Shown piece after piece: positions 32,165 to 43,560 of a stretch of 64,000 bases of DNA (its first letter is position 1; each line of letters begins with the position of its first letter). The notes below the pieces were generated by a model. That model ran no database searches and was not told the DNA's origin. It saw only the letters and a program-made list of their open reading frames with translations. Made by a program: the position numbers and the translations under genes. Location: positions 202,932 through 266,931 of the forward strand of contig MNCI01030499.1 of assembly GCA_015680685.1 (NCBI GenBank), read 5' to 3'. This DNA is from Gnetum montanum. Lineage: Eukaryota; Streptophyta; Gnetopsida; Gnetales; Gnetaceae.

Positions 32165-34740
32165 ATATCTCCTTATTCTTATGAGAGTATTTCACTGACT
32201 AGGTCCAACACCATGAACAATCGGAGGCAGGGTGCACATGATGATCTGCCAGTGCCTCAATAGTTTCGCATGGTATACAATCATCCTGATGACTATATAC
32301 CAAACTTTACTTTTATCCTCCACCAAGATGAGCAACTATGATGGCATGATTTAGAAGGTAACATAGTGTTACCAATCGATTACTCAATCCCGGGCATGCT
32401 TCTTTGTGCTCTCACATGAATTGCTATGCAACACTTATAATCAGAGTACATTGTGCATGAGAAATATTCAAGAGATTATCGACCCATGGAGGCACAAAAC
32501 TAGAGGGATTTGCAATAGAAGATACATTACAAATCTGTGAAGGGAAAGTGGTCTCAAGATGTCCCATATGTCCTAAGTAAAAACGAGGGTGGTGAACCTA
32601 CCTCGGGAGGTTTTCCACAAAATCATCTTCCTCTCGTTGACTTCAGTCAAGGAGTTGCGTATCAGAATATTTACTCAACTACTCACAACCCATGTTCTAG
32701 TACCAATGGGACACAAAGGATCCAAAAAAGGAACATGTACGCAAGGTCATGACTACCGAAGAGAATATGATGGGCATCCTCACGATGCTAGTCCTCCTTC
32801 CTCTTCACCTTCATCATCTCCTTCACCCTCTCCTTTGGGATCTAAATGCAGTTGCAAAGGGCAAGACCATGAGGACAAGGGTGAGCAAAATAGAAATCAT
32901 AGACAAAAAATTAAGAAAGGAGACAAGGGCAATCCAGAGAGATACATCACTATAGAAGGAAGAGTAGAAAACAACATAGACATCATAGACACCATAGACA
33001 GCATGATCACGATGAACCCCTACTCACCACCCGAAGTATGTTAGATATAACATAGGTTGTTAGGATTCCAACAAGGCACCAAAAAGATAGTAGGATCAAA
33101 AGACTAGACATGAATAACATCCCATGATTTGAAGGAGGATACAATGCTGATCCTCAAAACCATCTACAAGCATTCCATGTTGCATGTGCCTTGCAAAATA
33201 TAGAAAATGAGTGGCAAAATCTAAAGTTATTTCCATAGACATTGATCAAGGAAGTGGAAAGCTGATACCAGTCCCTAGAACTAGAATCCATTTGTCAATG
33301 AAGTACCATGTTAGAACTATTCAACAATGAGTATCAAACATACTCCTAGGTGTCCAACTTATGTAAGCAAATCCAAGGATGGAAACAAGAAGGACACAAA
33401 CCTTTGGATGCTACCATGGGCCGATATTATACATTATTACATTGTTACCCTAGTCATGATTACTCACAAAAGGAACAACTACATCATCTTGTAGATGGGC
33501 TAAGGTACAAAATGCGAAGAACCCTTGGGACTTATGCCCAAGGAAGGCTATCCAAGCTGAGAGTCCATCAAATACAAAGATTATTGGAGCAAGTTGCCAA
33601 GAAGGAAGGCAAGTTGAGGAAAAGAGAAAGTACGAAGGAGTACAACAGAGATCCTTCCCTCCGAAAGAAGGAAATTAGATTTTGTGAAGATGAAGAAGAG
33701 TCATCACTTGAAGAGATGGTGAATAAAAAGACTTTGCCCATTCAAAAATTTGCATCAGAAGTATCAGCAAAGGTAGATCAAATGTGGAACTCCCTAGATG
33801 ACAAATTTTAAACTATCCTAAAAATAGTAGAGTCTAGAGAACCAAGTAGTGACTAAGAGAGGAGGAAAAAGAAAGAAGATGAGTATAGAGATAACAAAGG
33901 TAAGGACAAGGTTACCATCATTGAAGAGGTTGTGGATTTCAGACATGGATAATGATGACGGATGTGAGATTTTCCAATATGACCATCCTAAGGGATGTTG
34001 CCTAGTGGTGTCACATCTATAAGAGTCTAGGATGTATGCACTAAACCCATGATTAAATAAATAGCAAACACCCAAAAGATTACCTTACCCTCAAGGTAAT
34101 CCTAGGTAGTTCCACCAACCTTTGACATATTATCCAAGTGGAGCTCCACCACAATCGAATGAATAGTATCAATGGTGGCAACATCCACGATCATGGGGAA
34201 TGCCACCACCATGTTAATAGTATCCTTACCATCAACCTGACCCATATAAGTATTACGTTCAACAACCGATCTCTCCATGTGACTCTACTAGTCATGTTGC
34301 TCTTCAACCTCACTACTAGGCCCCTGAGTACTATAGAACTTCTCCTCAGAGTGATGTTCCACATACGTACTATCCCTCTCATCTTTCTACATATATTCCA
34401 CACTTAGCTCCATTACCACTAGCTCTAACTATGTAATGCAAGCTTCCTGCCCAACCACAACAATGTAACATTACAAGGGCTATCAATCCTTAACCTATTG
34501 TTAGTTTGGACAACCGATCAAAGAAGAGACCTTTCTTTAGAACCAATAGTCCAACCAAGTCCTTACAACCACAAGCAGCTAATTGTCCAAATACCTTGCC
34601 ATCATTCGAATCTTTGGATCTTCCTTCAAACCAAAAAATGCACCCAACACACACTCTTATGTTAACCCACGCCATCACTAATTGGATTAAATTTGGTCAT
34701 CTTCCTAGGAAATTATCTGATCTTGGAAGTCCTCTTATAT
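32165..34740 (+). pseudogene. Element D gag
   Basis: Gag polyprotein. The original start has decayed; an in-frame ATG remains at 32213. Seen in order: DDYIPNFTFILHQDEQL (about 32290-32340); a Ser-rich stretch (32780-32840); the gag core (33106-33500, with HQKDSRIKRLDMNNIP and KQIQGWKQEGHKPLDATMG); an acidic segment EDEEESSLEEMVNKKTLPIQ (about 33680-33745); the zinc box, now GCEIFQYDHPKGCC with Cys to Phe (about 33960-34000); and the Pro/Gln/Tyr-rich tail. Several stops replace Gln, Arg or Trp codons of relatives, e.g. TAG for CAG after PQ and TGA before WHDLEGN. Confidence 0.88.
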
Positions 34741-35160
34741 ATTTGTAAATCGTTGGAAATGAACCTTGCAAAGCTCGCTTGAATTCAAATTCTGGTAGTT
34801 AACTTAATCTCTCAAGAAATGTACAAAGCCTAGAACCTACCTTTGCTAAAAAAGAGTAACATTCATCTAGAGTTGGCTGACCAGTTCATCATTGTCCCAT
34901 TGGGACTAGCGAAGGACATTGTCACCACTGTTTGTGGGTAGTCGTATCCAGTCGATTTCCTAGTGATCCAAGTTAACAACTATAAGGGGAGCTTCCTAAT
35001 CATAATGGGAAGAGCATGGGTAACTACGATTGATGCACACCTAGGAATATGTGATCTTTCCCTAGAGATATCAAAAGAAAATATGTTTGGAAAGATCAAG
35101 AAGAAGAAAGTTCTATGCATCGCATATAGTGACATAGGGTGCAATTGCATGTAGAAGTCC
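34740..35160 (+). pseudogene. Element D protease region
   Basis: The loop at about 34780-34800 reads LNSNSGS where E has LLDSGSG: Asp to Asn and Gly to Asn, both reachable by G-to-A changes. Downstream IVPLGLAKDIVTTVCG, IQVNNYKGSFLIIMGRAWVT and YSDIGCNCM are well kept (34890-35154). The protease is therefore dead despite a long open stretch. Confidence 0.87.
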
Positions 35161-35700
35161 TAGTTTTTACAATGCTTAACATTGCGTACATGCAGAAGTC
35201 CTGGTTTGTACAATGCTTAACATCACATGCATGCAACTAGTGTCCACAAGTGATTGACATACAAAGATGCTTGTATGTAGTAGCCACAAGATAGGAAGAC
35301 ACCCAGTGGCTAATAGTTGACCAAGAGAGCAATTCAACTATATGCATGGAACCAACTAAGAGCTTGATTTATGCCTATATTGATAACATAGATGCATTGG
35401 AGCAAGTCCATTGCCAACTTCCAAGTACTAACATTGAAAATATCAACTGGGGGAAGTTGAAAATCCTTGACAAGTTTAAGCAAGAGCCCCTTGAGTTAAA
35501 ACCATTAGCCACTGGTATGGAGTATACATTTCTCAAGAATGAAAAATCAGTAATCATTAATGCTAAGCTCACTCTTCAACAAAAAGAAAGACTACTGAAG
35601 ATGGTGAACAAATGGTCAAAAGCCTTTTCTTGGTCATATCCTAAAATAACTAGAATAGATCCTAAGATATGCCAACATAGAATCTACACTGACCCCTCTA
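35160..35700 (+). pseudogene. Element D protease-RT linker
   Basis: After a short repeat of AAGTCCT-GTTT...ACAATGCTTAACAT (about 35155-35225, two copies about 48 bp apart) the frame 35346-35714 is open. It has SLIYAYIDNIDALEQVHCQL and a PLATGMEYTFLKNEKSVIIN stretch, then LTLQQKERLLKMVNKWSKAF and HRIYTDPSMKP. This is the usual Athila segment leading into RT. Element E keeps only its beginning. Confidence 0.8.
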
Positions 35701-36560
35701 TGAAGCCTAGATGACAACCATAAAGACGACTAAACCCAAAGCTTAAACAGGTAGTTAAAGAAGAAATTTAACAACTTCTAAAGGCACTTAATGGTAATAG
35801 TGAATGGGTTAGTCTATTAGTCATTGTACCTAAAAAAGATGGTAAATGGAGGGTGTGTATAGACTTTAGGCTATTAAACATGGCAACATTTAAAGACCAT
35901 TTCACATTGTTGTTCATTGACCAAATTTTAGATACCATTGCAGGGCATTATTATTATAGTTTTCTAGATGGTTACAATGGGTACAATCAAATTCAAATAG
36001 CACCAAAAGACCAAGCCAAGACTACATTCACGAGTCCTTGGGGGACATTTACATATAGGTAGATGCCATCTAGCTTGTTCAATGCTCTAGCAACATTTCA
36101 ACGTTTGGTTCTTAGTATATTTTAGCAGAAAATAGGTTATGGTCTGGAGGTTCTTATGGATGATTTCTCCACCTAAAAAGTGGACTTTGAACAAGCATTG
36201 GACCGATTAGAGAAAGTACTGAAATGATGTGTTGAAACCCACCTAAGGCTCAATTGGTAGAAAAGCCACTTAATGGTCCAAGAGGACATTATATTATGGC
36301 ATAAAATTTCACAAACAAGGATGGACGTAGATCCTTAAAAACTTAAAGTCATCCAAGAAATCACTTGTCAACCTGAAACCATAAAAGACGTTCGATCATT
36401 CCTTGGACATACTAGCTATTATAGAAGCTTCATTAAGAACTTTTCAAAGACTACAAAACCATTGGTAGAATTAACGAAAAAGGACGTACCCTTTGAATGG
36501 ACCAAGGAATGTGAGCTAGCTTTCCAAACCTTGAAGTAGAAGCTAGTAGAAACACTCATT
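35700..36560 (+). pseudogene. Element D reverse transcriptase
   Basis: RNA-dependent DNA polymerase. Seen: VCIDFRLLNMATFKDHF (35853-35905), FIDQILDTIAGHYYYSFLDG (about 35910-35970), GYNQIQIAPKDQAKTTFTSP (about 35975-36040) and the catalytic box VLMDDFST (36150-36170), a member of the FMDDF type usual for this lineage. SFLGHTSYYRSFIKNF (about 36390-36440) follows. Both active-site Asp residues remain, but stops occur at MPSS, SIF, KVDFE and elsewhere. Confidence 0.9.
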
Positions 36561-36960
36561 CTACAAGCTCCTAACTAGTCTAGACCATTCCATATAATGA
36601 CTAACGTGTCCAATTTTGCTTTAGGAGCCGTACTTACACAGTTAGATGACCAAAAACATCGCTATTACATTCATTGTGTAAGTCGAAGTATTGCTAGCAT
36701 ACAACTCAACTACACTACAATAGAAAAAGAGTTAATGGCTATGGTGTTTGCACTAAAAAAATTTAGGCACTATGTATTAGGCTATAAGATATTTGTACAC
36801 ACGGATCATAGTGCAATTTGGTTCCTTATGAATAAACCAATGGTGAGCCCTCACATCATATGATGGCTCGTGATCTTGCAAGAGTTCAATCTTACAATGA
36901 TTAATCATAAAGGCACCAAGAATGTTGTTGTCGATCATTTATCTTAGTTGCAATAGGACA
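36560..36960 (+). pseudogene. Element D RNase H
   Basis: Would degrade the RNA strand during reverse transcription. HIMTNVSNFALGAVLTQLDD has Asn for the first catalytic Asp. TTIEKELMAMVFALKKF keeps the Glu, and VHTDHSAIWFLMNKP keeps the later Asp. The stretch 36597-36863 is open. Ends near VVDHLS before the linker to integrase. Confidence 0.88.
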
Positions 36961-37139
36961 ATAAAGAGGACAAATACCCAATTTCTAATCACTTCCCTGA
37001 TGAACTCCTCTTTGAAGATGTAATAAGTAATCAATCACCCATAGATACAAATTGGTATAGTAGCATTCTTACCTATCTTCTCACACAAGAAACACCACAA
37101 GGCCTGGACATTAAAAAGAAATAATAGTTTCTCCACTAA

Positions 37140-38275
37140 GTCAAACATTTCATGGAAATTAATGAACACCTTTACAAGGTATGTTTCAATGGCTTGGTCC
37201 AATGGTGTGTTCCCAAAGTAGATCAATTGTGAATTCTCCAAGATGCTCATGAGGACCCTTGTAAGGGATTATTATGTTGGGAGATGAATAGCCATTAAAA
37301 TCTTACTTGCAAGATATTATTGGCTTACATTATTTTGGGACACCCATCATTTTGTCCAATCTTGTGAGTGTTGCCAATGTGATGGGGGAATGACTGCTAG
37401 AATGGAGGGTCCACAACAATGGATTCAACCCTTAGAACCCTTTGACATATGGGGTATTGATTTTATGGGACCCATTACACCAATGTCCAATGGAAAAGCA
37501 TACATTGTTGTTGTTGTTGACTATTTTACAAAGTGGGCAAAAGTAGTCGTTGTTACCTGTTGTACATCATCTATCGCTACAAGATTTGTTCAACAACAAA
37601 TCGTAAATAGGGTTGGTGTGTCTCGTGCACTTATTTCTAATAATGGTACACATTTTACAAGTGTGAATTTTTGGAAGTTGATGCAACGCTTAAGATTCGA
37701 GCATAAACTAACTACACCATATCATCCTCAAGTGAATGGTAAAGTTGAAGTCACCAATAGGAAAATCACAAAAATCTTCACGTGAACCATTAGCAAATAT
37801 AGGCTAGAATGGAGCACCAAACTGAATGATGCTCTTTAGGCATACCACTCCACATGGAAACTCCCTATAGGCTACTCTCCCTATGAGTTAGTGTATGGTA
37901 AACTTCTAACACTTCCTATCCAAGTGGAGATCTATACACTATCTACAGCATGTGACCTTAACCTTGACCTCAGTCTAGCACAGAAAGAATGGTTAATGAA
38001 TCTTAACTTGCTAGATGAAAATTGATTAGCCATCTTGTCATCCAAAAAACTGCACATGGCCTTCAATAAACAACATCATGACCTGAAAATCAGAAAAGTC
38101 AACTACCAACCAGAAGATAGGGTTCTTTATTGGAATCCCACACATGTGCCACAACGAACTAAATTTCAAATGTTGTGGGAAGGACCTTATATCATTCATG
38201 AAACTTTTCCTTTAGCGGCCATGATGATCCATAAACTTGGAAGCCAAGATAACAAATTATTAGTTAACATCTAGC
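37140..38275 (+). pseudogene. Element D integrase
   Basis: Zinc-binding N-terminus (DAHEDPC about 37240; SCECCQCDGGM about 37365-37395). Core: PFDIWGIDFMGPITPMSNGK with the first Asp kept (about 37437-37496); ALISNNGTHFTS with Asn for the second Asp (about 37630-37665); VEVTNRKITKI with the Glu kept (about 37745-37775). C-terminal part: YSPYELVYGKLLTLP and the WEGPYIIHETFPLAAMMI module (about 38175-38230). 37390-37785 and 38035-38274 are open frames. Confidence 0.9.
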
Positions 38276-38376
38276 AAACCAAACCTTTCCATGGGCCCCA
38301 AACGAATAGTATTAGCACTACCTCTATCGATAGACAACCTTGCTCATTATTTTGAATCTCCTCCTTCCAACTCAAT

Positions 38377-38390
38377 TGTGGGGGAGATGG
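38377..38390 (+). promoter_or_regulatory. Internal polypurine-tract-like site (element D)
   Basis: TGTGGGGGAGATGG about 100 bp after integrase and 1.9 kb before the terminal tract. Conserved in A and E at the same position. It could be a second plus-strand primer or a relic of an earlier 3' boundary. Confidence 0.6.
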
Positions 38391-40316
38391 CCACCAATGC
38401 TAGTTATTCTAAGCCCTTAGTTTCTTTTATCTTTTTTTTTACACATTTTTTTTTGTTTTACACATTTTTTCATATTTTCTTGTTTTTTTTTACACCATTG
38501 TTAACATTTTTACTATTTCTTTCTTTATTACATTTTGTTTGATTTATTATCACTCATCACATAATAAGTGTTCATGACGGTGGATTGCACTATAATAGTG
38601 TTGCTTGCTAATGTTTGGTTTTTACCTTTGACTTTCAATGTTGATGATAAGATATGGTTTCTTTTGATAAAACAGGCAATGAGTCCACATCATCCATTCA
38701 TCCAGTCAACTCTATGATCTCCCTTGGTTTTAAAATTGTACTATCCCTTTTTCTAAGGTAACCTATTAATGAATTGGTGGCTTGATATTCTTCAAACCAA
38801 GGAAGGGTTCAAATGGATTGAAAAGGGTGTGACCTTAAGGGGATTCAATGTGTTTGTGCTAGCTCTTCTCTTAGGTACTTGAATGTTTTTCATAGGTTTT
38901 CCACCATCCTATTGTCGACTAAGCTCGGGAAGTTGAATGAATCAAATAACTCTTTACATGGTGTGGTTCTCACTCAAAAAAAATTGGTGGGAATTCAAAG
39001 TACACCTCTTAAACATAATAACAAAACATGGGCTATAAGCACTGGTTATGGCACTAGAAATACATGCTACCCATGCCTAAAGGTCCCCTCTAACTAAGGC
39101 CCTTTCTCACTTCCTACTTCTCCATTCTTCTCTTTTTGGGATGGTGGTTACTTTGTGAATGCATTCTTATTGCTTCAGGAGGATGGGTTGGTCAAGTGTG
39201 TTGATGTGAGGTCACTGGATGTGGATAGTTTTACTCTGAATTTGGGCTGAATTTTATTAAGTTACCTTAATCACATACTACACAAGGAACTTTACACAAC
39301 CTTAATTTTGGGATTCTATTCCATTCTCTCCTCTCTTTCCATATTGCTTTCCATATTCCACCTCATTGCCAATTTTATGATTAGTCTATATCTTGGTCGA
39401 TGCATTGTTATTCTAGGGTGAATTCTTGTCGGTGAATTCTTAACTATTATGTCCATCTATCATTCCTAGAGCCTACGAACTCTTTGGTTTGTGGGTCTAT
39501 CAAGGCATAAAGGGCATGAGCCTTCTTTGGGGAGGACCCACTAGCATTCCTTTTTGGTGTAATTGTTAAGTTCTTTCCCTTAAAAATTTCTTGCAATCAA
39601 CTATTTTTCATTTCATCCCATCTATGACATCCATTTTTCTCTACCCTTTTATGCATTTTTATTGGCTTCACCATCGTTATTTCTCTAATCTTCCTTATTC
39701 TTTCATTTTCCATCCTATTACTACGAGAGGTTCGCTCTTAGTCATGGGGGCTTGTCACAAATTTTTTTGGCCCATTACTTATCTCACTCCTACACCTTGG
39801 GTAGTTATCAATTACAGGCCTTTAACCCAATATCTTCCATACCCGTAACCTAGCCAATGTGCTTCATATTGAGGCAAGGTATCAATTACATTATATCTTA
39901 TCTATCCTTGCTAATTCTTGATTGTGTTGTGTGTGCAGATGGCAATCACATGGATAATGGACCAGGATAGGAGGGAGCATTCAGGATGGACTAGAGCAAA
40001 AGCATTTATGAAAGGACTAAGCTTGGTCATGTGGCCATGGATGAACAATGGTGTGCACAATTTTGACATTGGCAATAACACGTCTCATTTTCTTTTCTCT
40101 CTCTTCCTTTAAGCTGTCAAATGAGGGTCTGAATTTCATCTATGTACAGTGTTCACCATAATATTTATGAACACCAATGCTGTAATATGTTTGTCGATTC
40201 GTTCACCAGGCACTTTAAGTCCATCATTCCATGTCACCATCAGTTGTCGTTCAGTAAATAATCCCATACCTTTCCAATATTTTGTAAGGAACTTGAGGAT
40301 GAGTTTTCATTCAATC
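38391..40316 (+). other. 3' non-coding region of element D
   Basis: No conserved frame. It starts with a T-rich stretch (38410-38540) and contains an ATGCTACCCATGCCTAAAGG block (about 39060) and a GGGGAGGACCCACTAGCATT block (about 39530), both shared with E and, in reverse, with A. This is where A, B and C continue into the promoter-like module and extra ORF. Confidence 0.75.
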
Positions 40317-40325
40317 ATGGGGGTA
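40317..40325 (+). promoter_or_regulatory. Polypurine tract of element D
   Basis: ATGGGGGTA immediately before the 3' LTR; the same tract is found in E. Confidence 0.88.
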
Positions 40326-41192
40326 TGATGAGTCCTAATATTAGATTCTCGATATCAGATCCTCGATCTTGGACCCCCAATATCGGATACGCAATATCGG
40401 AGATGTTGAATCGATATCAGGCATGCAATGTCAAAACCTGTCTCATTGCCTATAAATAAGAGATAGCGGCATTTGGTTTGGTATTAGTTTTTAGTTCCTT
40501 AGTTGAAATCTTGCAGTTTTTTCCCTTCCAGAGTTAGAATTGTTTCTAAGTGCTCGTAGTAGGAGTCATAAAGTGAACAGATCTTTATTTGAGCATTGTG
40601 TACCTGAGCACACCTTGTGTTTGGAAATAAAGATGAACTTTGTGATAAACCTTGCAACATTAAAAATAACTTAATTATTTCATTTCATGTTATTTACTAT
40701 TATTTAATGCTTTCAATAGTTACTTAATGTTATTTCATAGAATTATTACTTATCAATTACTAATGAATTAGCACACTCAACACAACCACTTCAGGCATAC
40801 GTGGAAACACTTGGTAACCCAATAATAACTAGCATTTGGTAATCCCAGTAGTGTTATAGTAGTTTAGGATGTGTTCAAAGAGTGGGAATGGATGCTGGTG
40901 TTAGGACTAGTTAGAGAATAGTTAACTAGTTAAATCAAATTGGTTATTAAATTACCTTATTCCTCTCTTTTAAGCATCAAAAAAATAAAATGTAAAAGAA
41001 TAAAAATCACATACCTTGAGTTTACTTAACCATACAATTAAGCCTTACAAGTAAGCTTGGGAAGACAACGATTACATAACTCACCCTTGTTTTATGTAGG
41101 TGCATAAGCACTTAATCGTTGGAGTTCAACTAGATCACATGTAAACACTCGTATTCGTATGGTTGGGCATAGGAGTACCTTTCCAATCATCA
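40326..41192 (+). repeat. 3' LTR of element D
   Basis: TGATGAG at 40326 to AATCATCA at 41192; 867 bp. TATAAATA at 40451-40458. It differs from the 5' LTR mainly by C/T and G/A changes in the CpG-rich GATATC array; the U5 parts are much closer. Confidence 0.95.
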
Positions 41193-41197
41193 CCTTG
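41193..41197. repeat. Target-site duplication of D, right copy
   Basis: CCTTG, identical to 31187-31191. Confidence 0.93.
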
Positions 41198-42905
41198 TAT
41201 TGTTAGTAGCTAATTGTTTATTCTCCTCCTATAAGGTAATGGATGCTTTAGCATATGCATATGTTTGGGCTTTTGCCACTAATGCATCCCACACTTCCTT
41301 CTCCTTCTCTCTTTTCATCTTAATTGTTTAAGTTGGTCAAGCACTATGAATTGTGTGGGGTGTCTTCTTTTACCTCTCACTGTGGCTAACTCCTCTTACA
41401 ATTGTTGTACCTCATTTTTTGCATGCCCAACCTTAGTTTCAACCATGACCAACTTCCCTTTTGTGGCTATAAGATCAGACTGAATTGTAGTGATATCGTT
41501 TAGGATATGGAAAATAGTTTACATTACTTGGCCTATCTACAATAGTCTATCTAAAATATCTTCATACTCTCTAGGATTCATTGAGGTTCTAGGAAGCATT
41601 TGAGAATTCTATGCTCTTAAGATATCGAACGGTGGCACAATAGGTACATTGAATGATTTCTTACTATGGTCAGTTATGACCTCTGTGGCTCCTGCTTCAT
41701 CTTGGTGCTTCATGAACACAACAGGTGCACCTTCACTAGTTTCAAGCATAACCTAAAGTGATGTACCATTCCTAGAAATCTGTTGTGCCTAGTCATCCTC
41801 TCATCCTATTTGGAGTGACACCTGCCCACTTGCTAGATCTATGGATATGGTGGGCCTTATAGAGCTTTCTCTTACTATATATAGATTAAATCCCTCTCTT
41901 ATTCCATAGGTAATGGTCTATTCAATCTATTGTAGGTGACTCATAGATGATATGTAATCTTGTAGAGGCAGTCGAACTTATTGTTATTATTATTCAATTT
42001 GTGGCTGATTGTTGGATCCTAGTTGTTGCTAACCAGTAGCTGGAATGCTACCACTAAGGATGGTGCCCGCAGCTCCCTTAGTGCCTATTAATTTTTCTAC
42101 TTGATCCTTCTTAGGAGGCATTAGCTTTGACATTTTTGCATAGGAAGCATTTTGGGCTTTTCTTAAGACATCATTAGTGTAGCCCAATATACTTGCTTGC
42201 TTGCATAGCTTCCTTATTAGGCAGGGGAATGGTAGAGTTGGTTTCCCTACCTTCTCTTTGAACTACTTCTGGATTTCAAGGAAGAACAGATGGACAATGT
42301 CAACATTAAATTTTCTCATGAAAATTGCACTTCCTCTAGCTGCATATGCAGATATCCTTTGCAACCTTAGCCTCTTAGCATTGGTATTTGATCTTGTTGA
42401 AATCTATGTCACATTTTTCCTTTCATTTGGTAGATTTAGGGCCTTTGTAGTTGCTTTTGTTGAGTATGGCATAGAGACTCCTTCAATTTTGACTGTAGTA
42501 TCTACTTGTTCTACTAGAATTGGTATGTTTCTTCTAGTTACCACTTGTCATTGTTGAACAAAGTAGGCCATAAAGGAGGTGGTTGGAGTTGTGTCTTTAT
42601 AGTTTCTAGAGAAAACTTCATAAAATGACCAAATTTCAACTCCATGATGACCATGGACATAATAGATTACTCTTGAGAAGATAATGTGAGCTGTTGCCCT
42701 TGTTTGGGTGCTAATGGAACCTTTGCTTCTACTTGTGTAGAGTGTTTAGTATCTAGAGTTTGTTTGTGGATAGTGAATGATTACATCTCCTACTCTACAT
42801 GTCTCGCTTGGGGAGTTTGTTCTCCTATTTGGCCTCTCCCATGGCCTCTTGCTCTTTTGACACCATGTTAGGAAGGTCCTCCATCTGTTGGCCTCTTTGG
42901 GGCCA
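41193..42905 (-). pseudogene. Extra ORF of element B, 5' part
   Basis: Starts at ATG 42905 (MAPKRPTDGGPS). The best-preserved domain match of the three copies is at about 42195-42240: LPFPCLIRKLCKQASI, followed by YTNDVLRKAQNASYAKMSK and PPKKDQVEKLIGTKGAAGTI. This strongly recalls the plant transposon-protein domain of Athila-type elements, which has an L-x-FP-x-LI-x2-LC pattern. Coiled-coil-like sequence follows up to the D insertion. Joined to 31191-30309 without D, the frame is about 2.6 kb. Stops are scattered. Open frames on the plus strand (e.g. 42201-42557) are antisense shadows. Confidence 0.78.
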
Positions 42906-43429
42906 TTTGTAATCAATCAAGAGTTTAAGATTACCAAAGTGTTTAAACTATCATTTAATGGCTTATAATCCTTCTCTTACTCTTGGTTAGATCACATTAT
43001 TAATTTATTATGATTGTAGAGTTAGAAAAATTTTTAAAATAAAACCTCCTAAGTATTGTTGTTTTAGTTACTATGACTTCCCACAATTGTTATCTCTTTG
43101 CCTATAGTGCCTTAAAATAGTTGATATGGTTCATTAGGAGAATTTTTTGAGTTATTTAGCTTAAGTTTGATTAGTTTATGATGATATCTTATTGTATCCT
43201 CATACTTACCCTCATATTATCTTCCAAGCATTCGAAAACTTTTGGTTGGCTTAAATTTCCTTGATGTTGAGTGCTCTGGGATCAATAGGATTCAAGGATT
43301 TCAAAAATCAAAGCTATGAGGGTGAAGTTATTGCATTGGGAAGTTAGTGTGCAAGAGCTCTGAGAAAAACCTGCAAAAAATTCTCTTGCTACAAATGAGA
43401 GGAATTAAGAATTTTTCTAACTTCCCATG

Positions 43430-43560
43430 CATATATATATGATTTTTATAGCAGCAACTTCATTGATATGACATCATATCAACAACGTATAAGGGGTTCA
43501 TGCATCATATCAGTGATGTCACTATCAAAAATCTCAAATTTTTGATGAATTTTTCTTGGA
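43430..43560 (-). promoter_or_regulatory. Internal U3-like promoter module of element B
   Basis: On the minus strand, GATATGA/GACATCA/ATATCA repeats (43460-43530) precede CTATAAAAATC (about 43440-43452) and an AT dinucleotide run. The repeats resemble the GACATCACATCAACGATG motifs of B's own 3' LTR U3 more than those in A or C. About 530 bp upstream of the extra ORF start. Confidence 0.5.

Larger units (their letters stand above)
31192..41192 (+). mobile_element. Element D: near-complete Athila-like retrotransposon nested in B
   Basis: A 10,001-bp insertion with 867-bp LTRs at both ends, flanked by a perfect CCTTG duplication. Order: 5' LTR, tRNA-Asp primer-binding site, gag, protease, RT, RNase H, integrase, internal polypurine-like site, 2-kb non-coding 3' region, polypurine tract, 3' LTR. 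It lies antisense in the extra ORF of B. It lacks that extra ORF itself. Coding regions have stops and lost catalytic residues, but this is the most complete pol in the window and the best reference for the others. Confidence 0.97.

Noticed and set aside
39591-39848. 85-codon frame in the 3' region of D
   Set aside because: The homologous region of E does not keep the frame; treated as non-coding.
42201-42557. 118-codon plus-strand frame
   Set aside because: Antisense shadow of the best-preserved domain of the extra ORF of B, which is supported by homologues in A and C.
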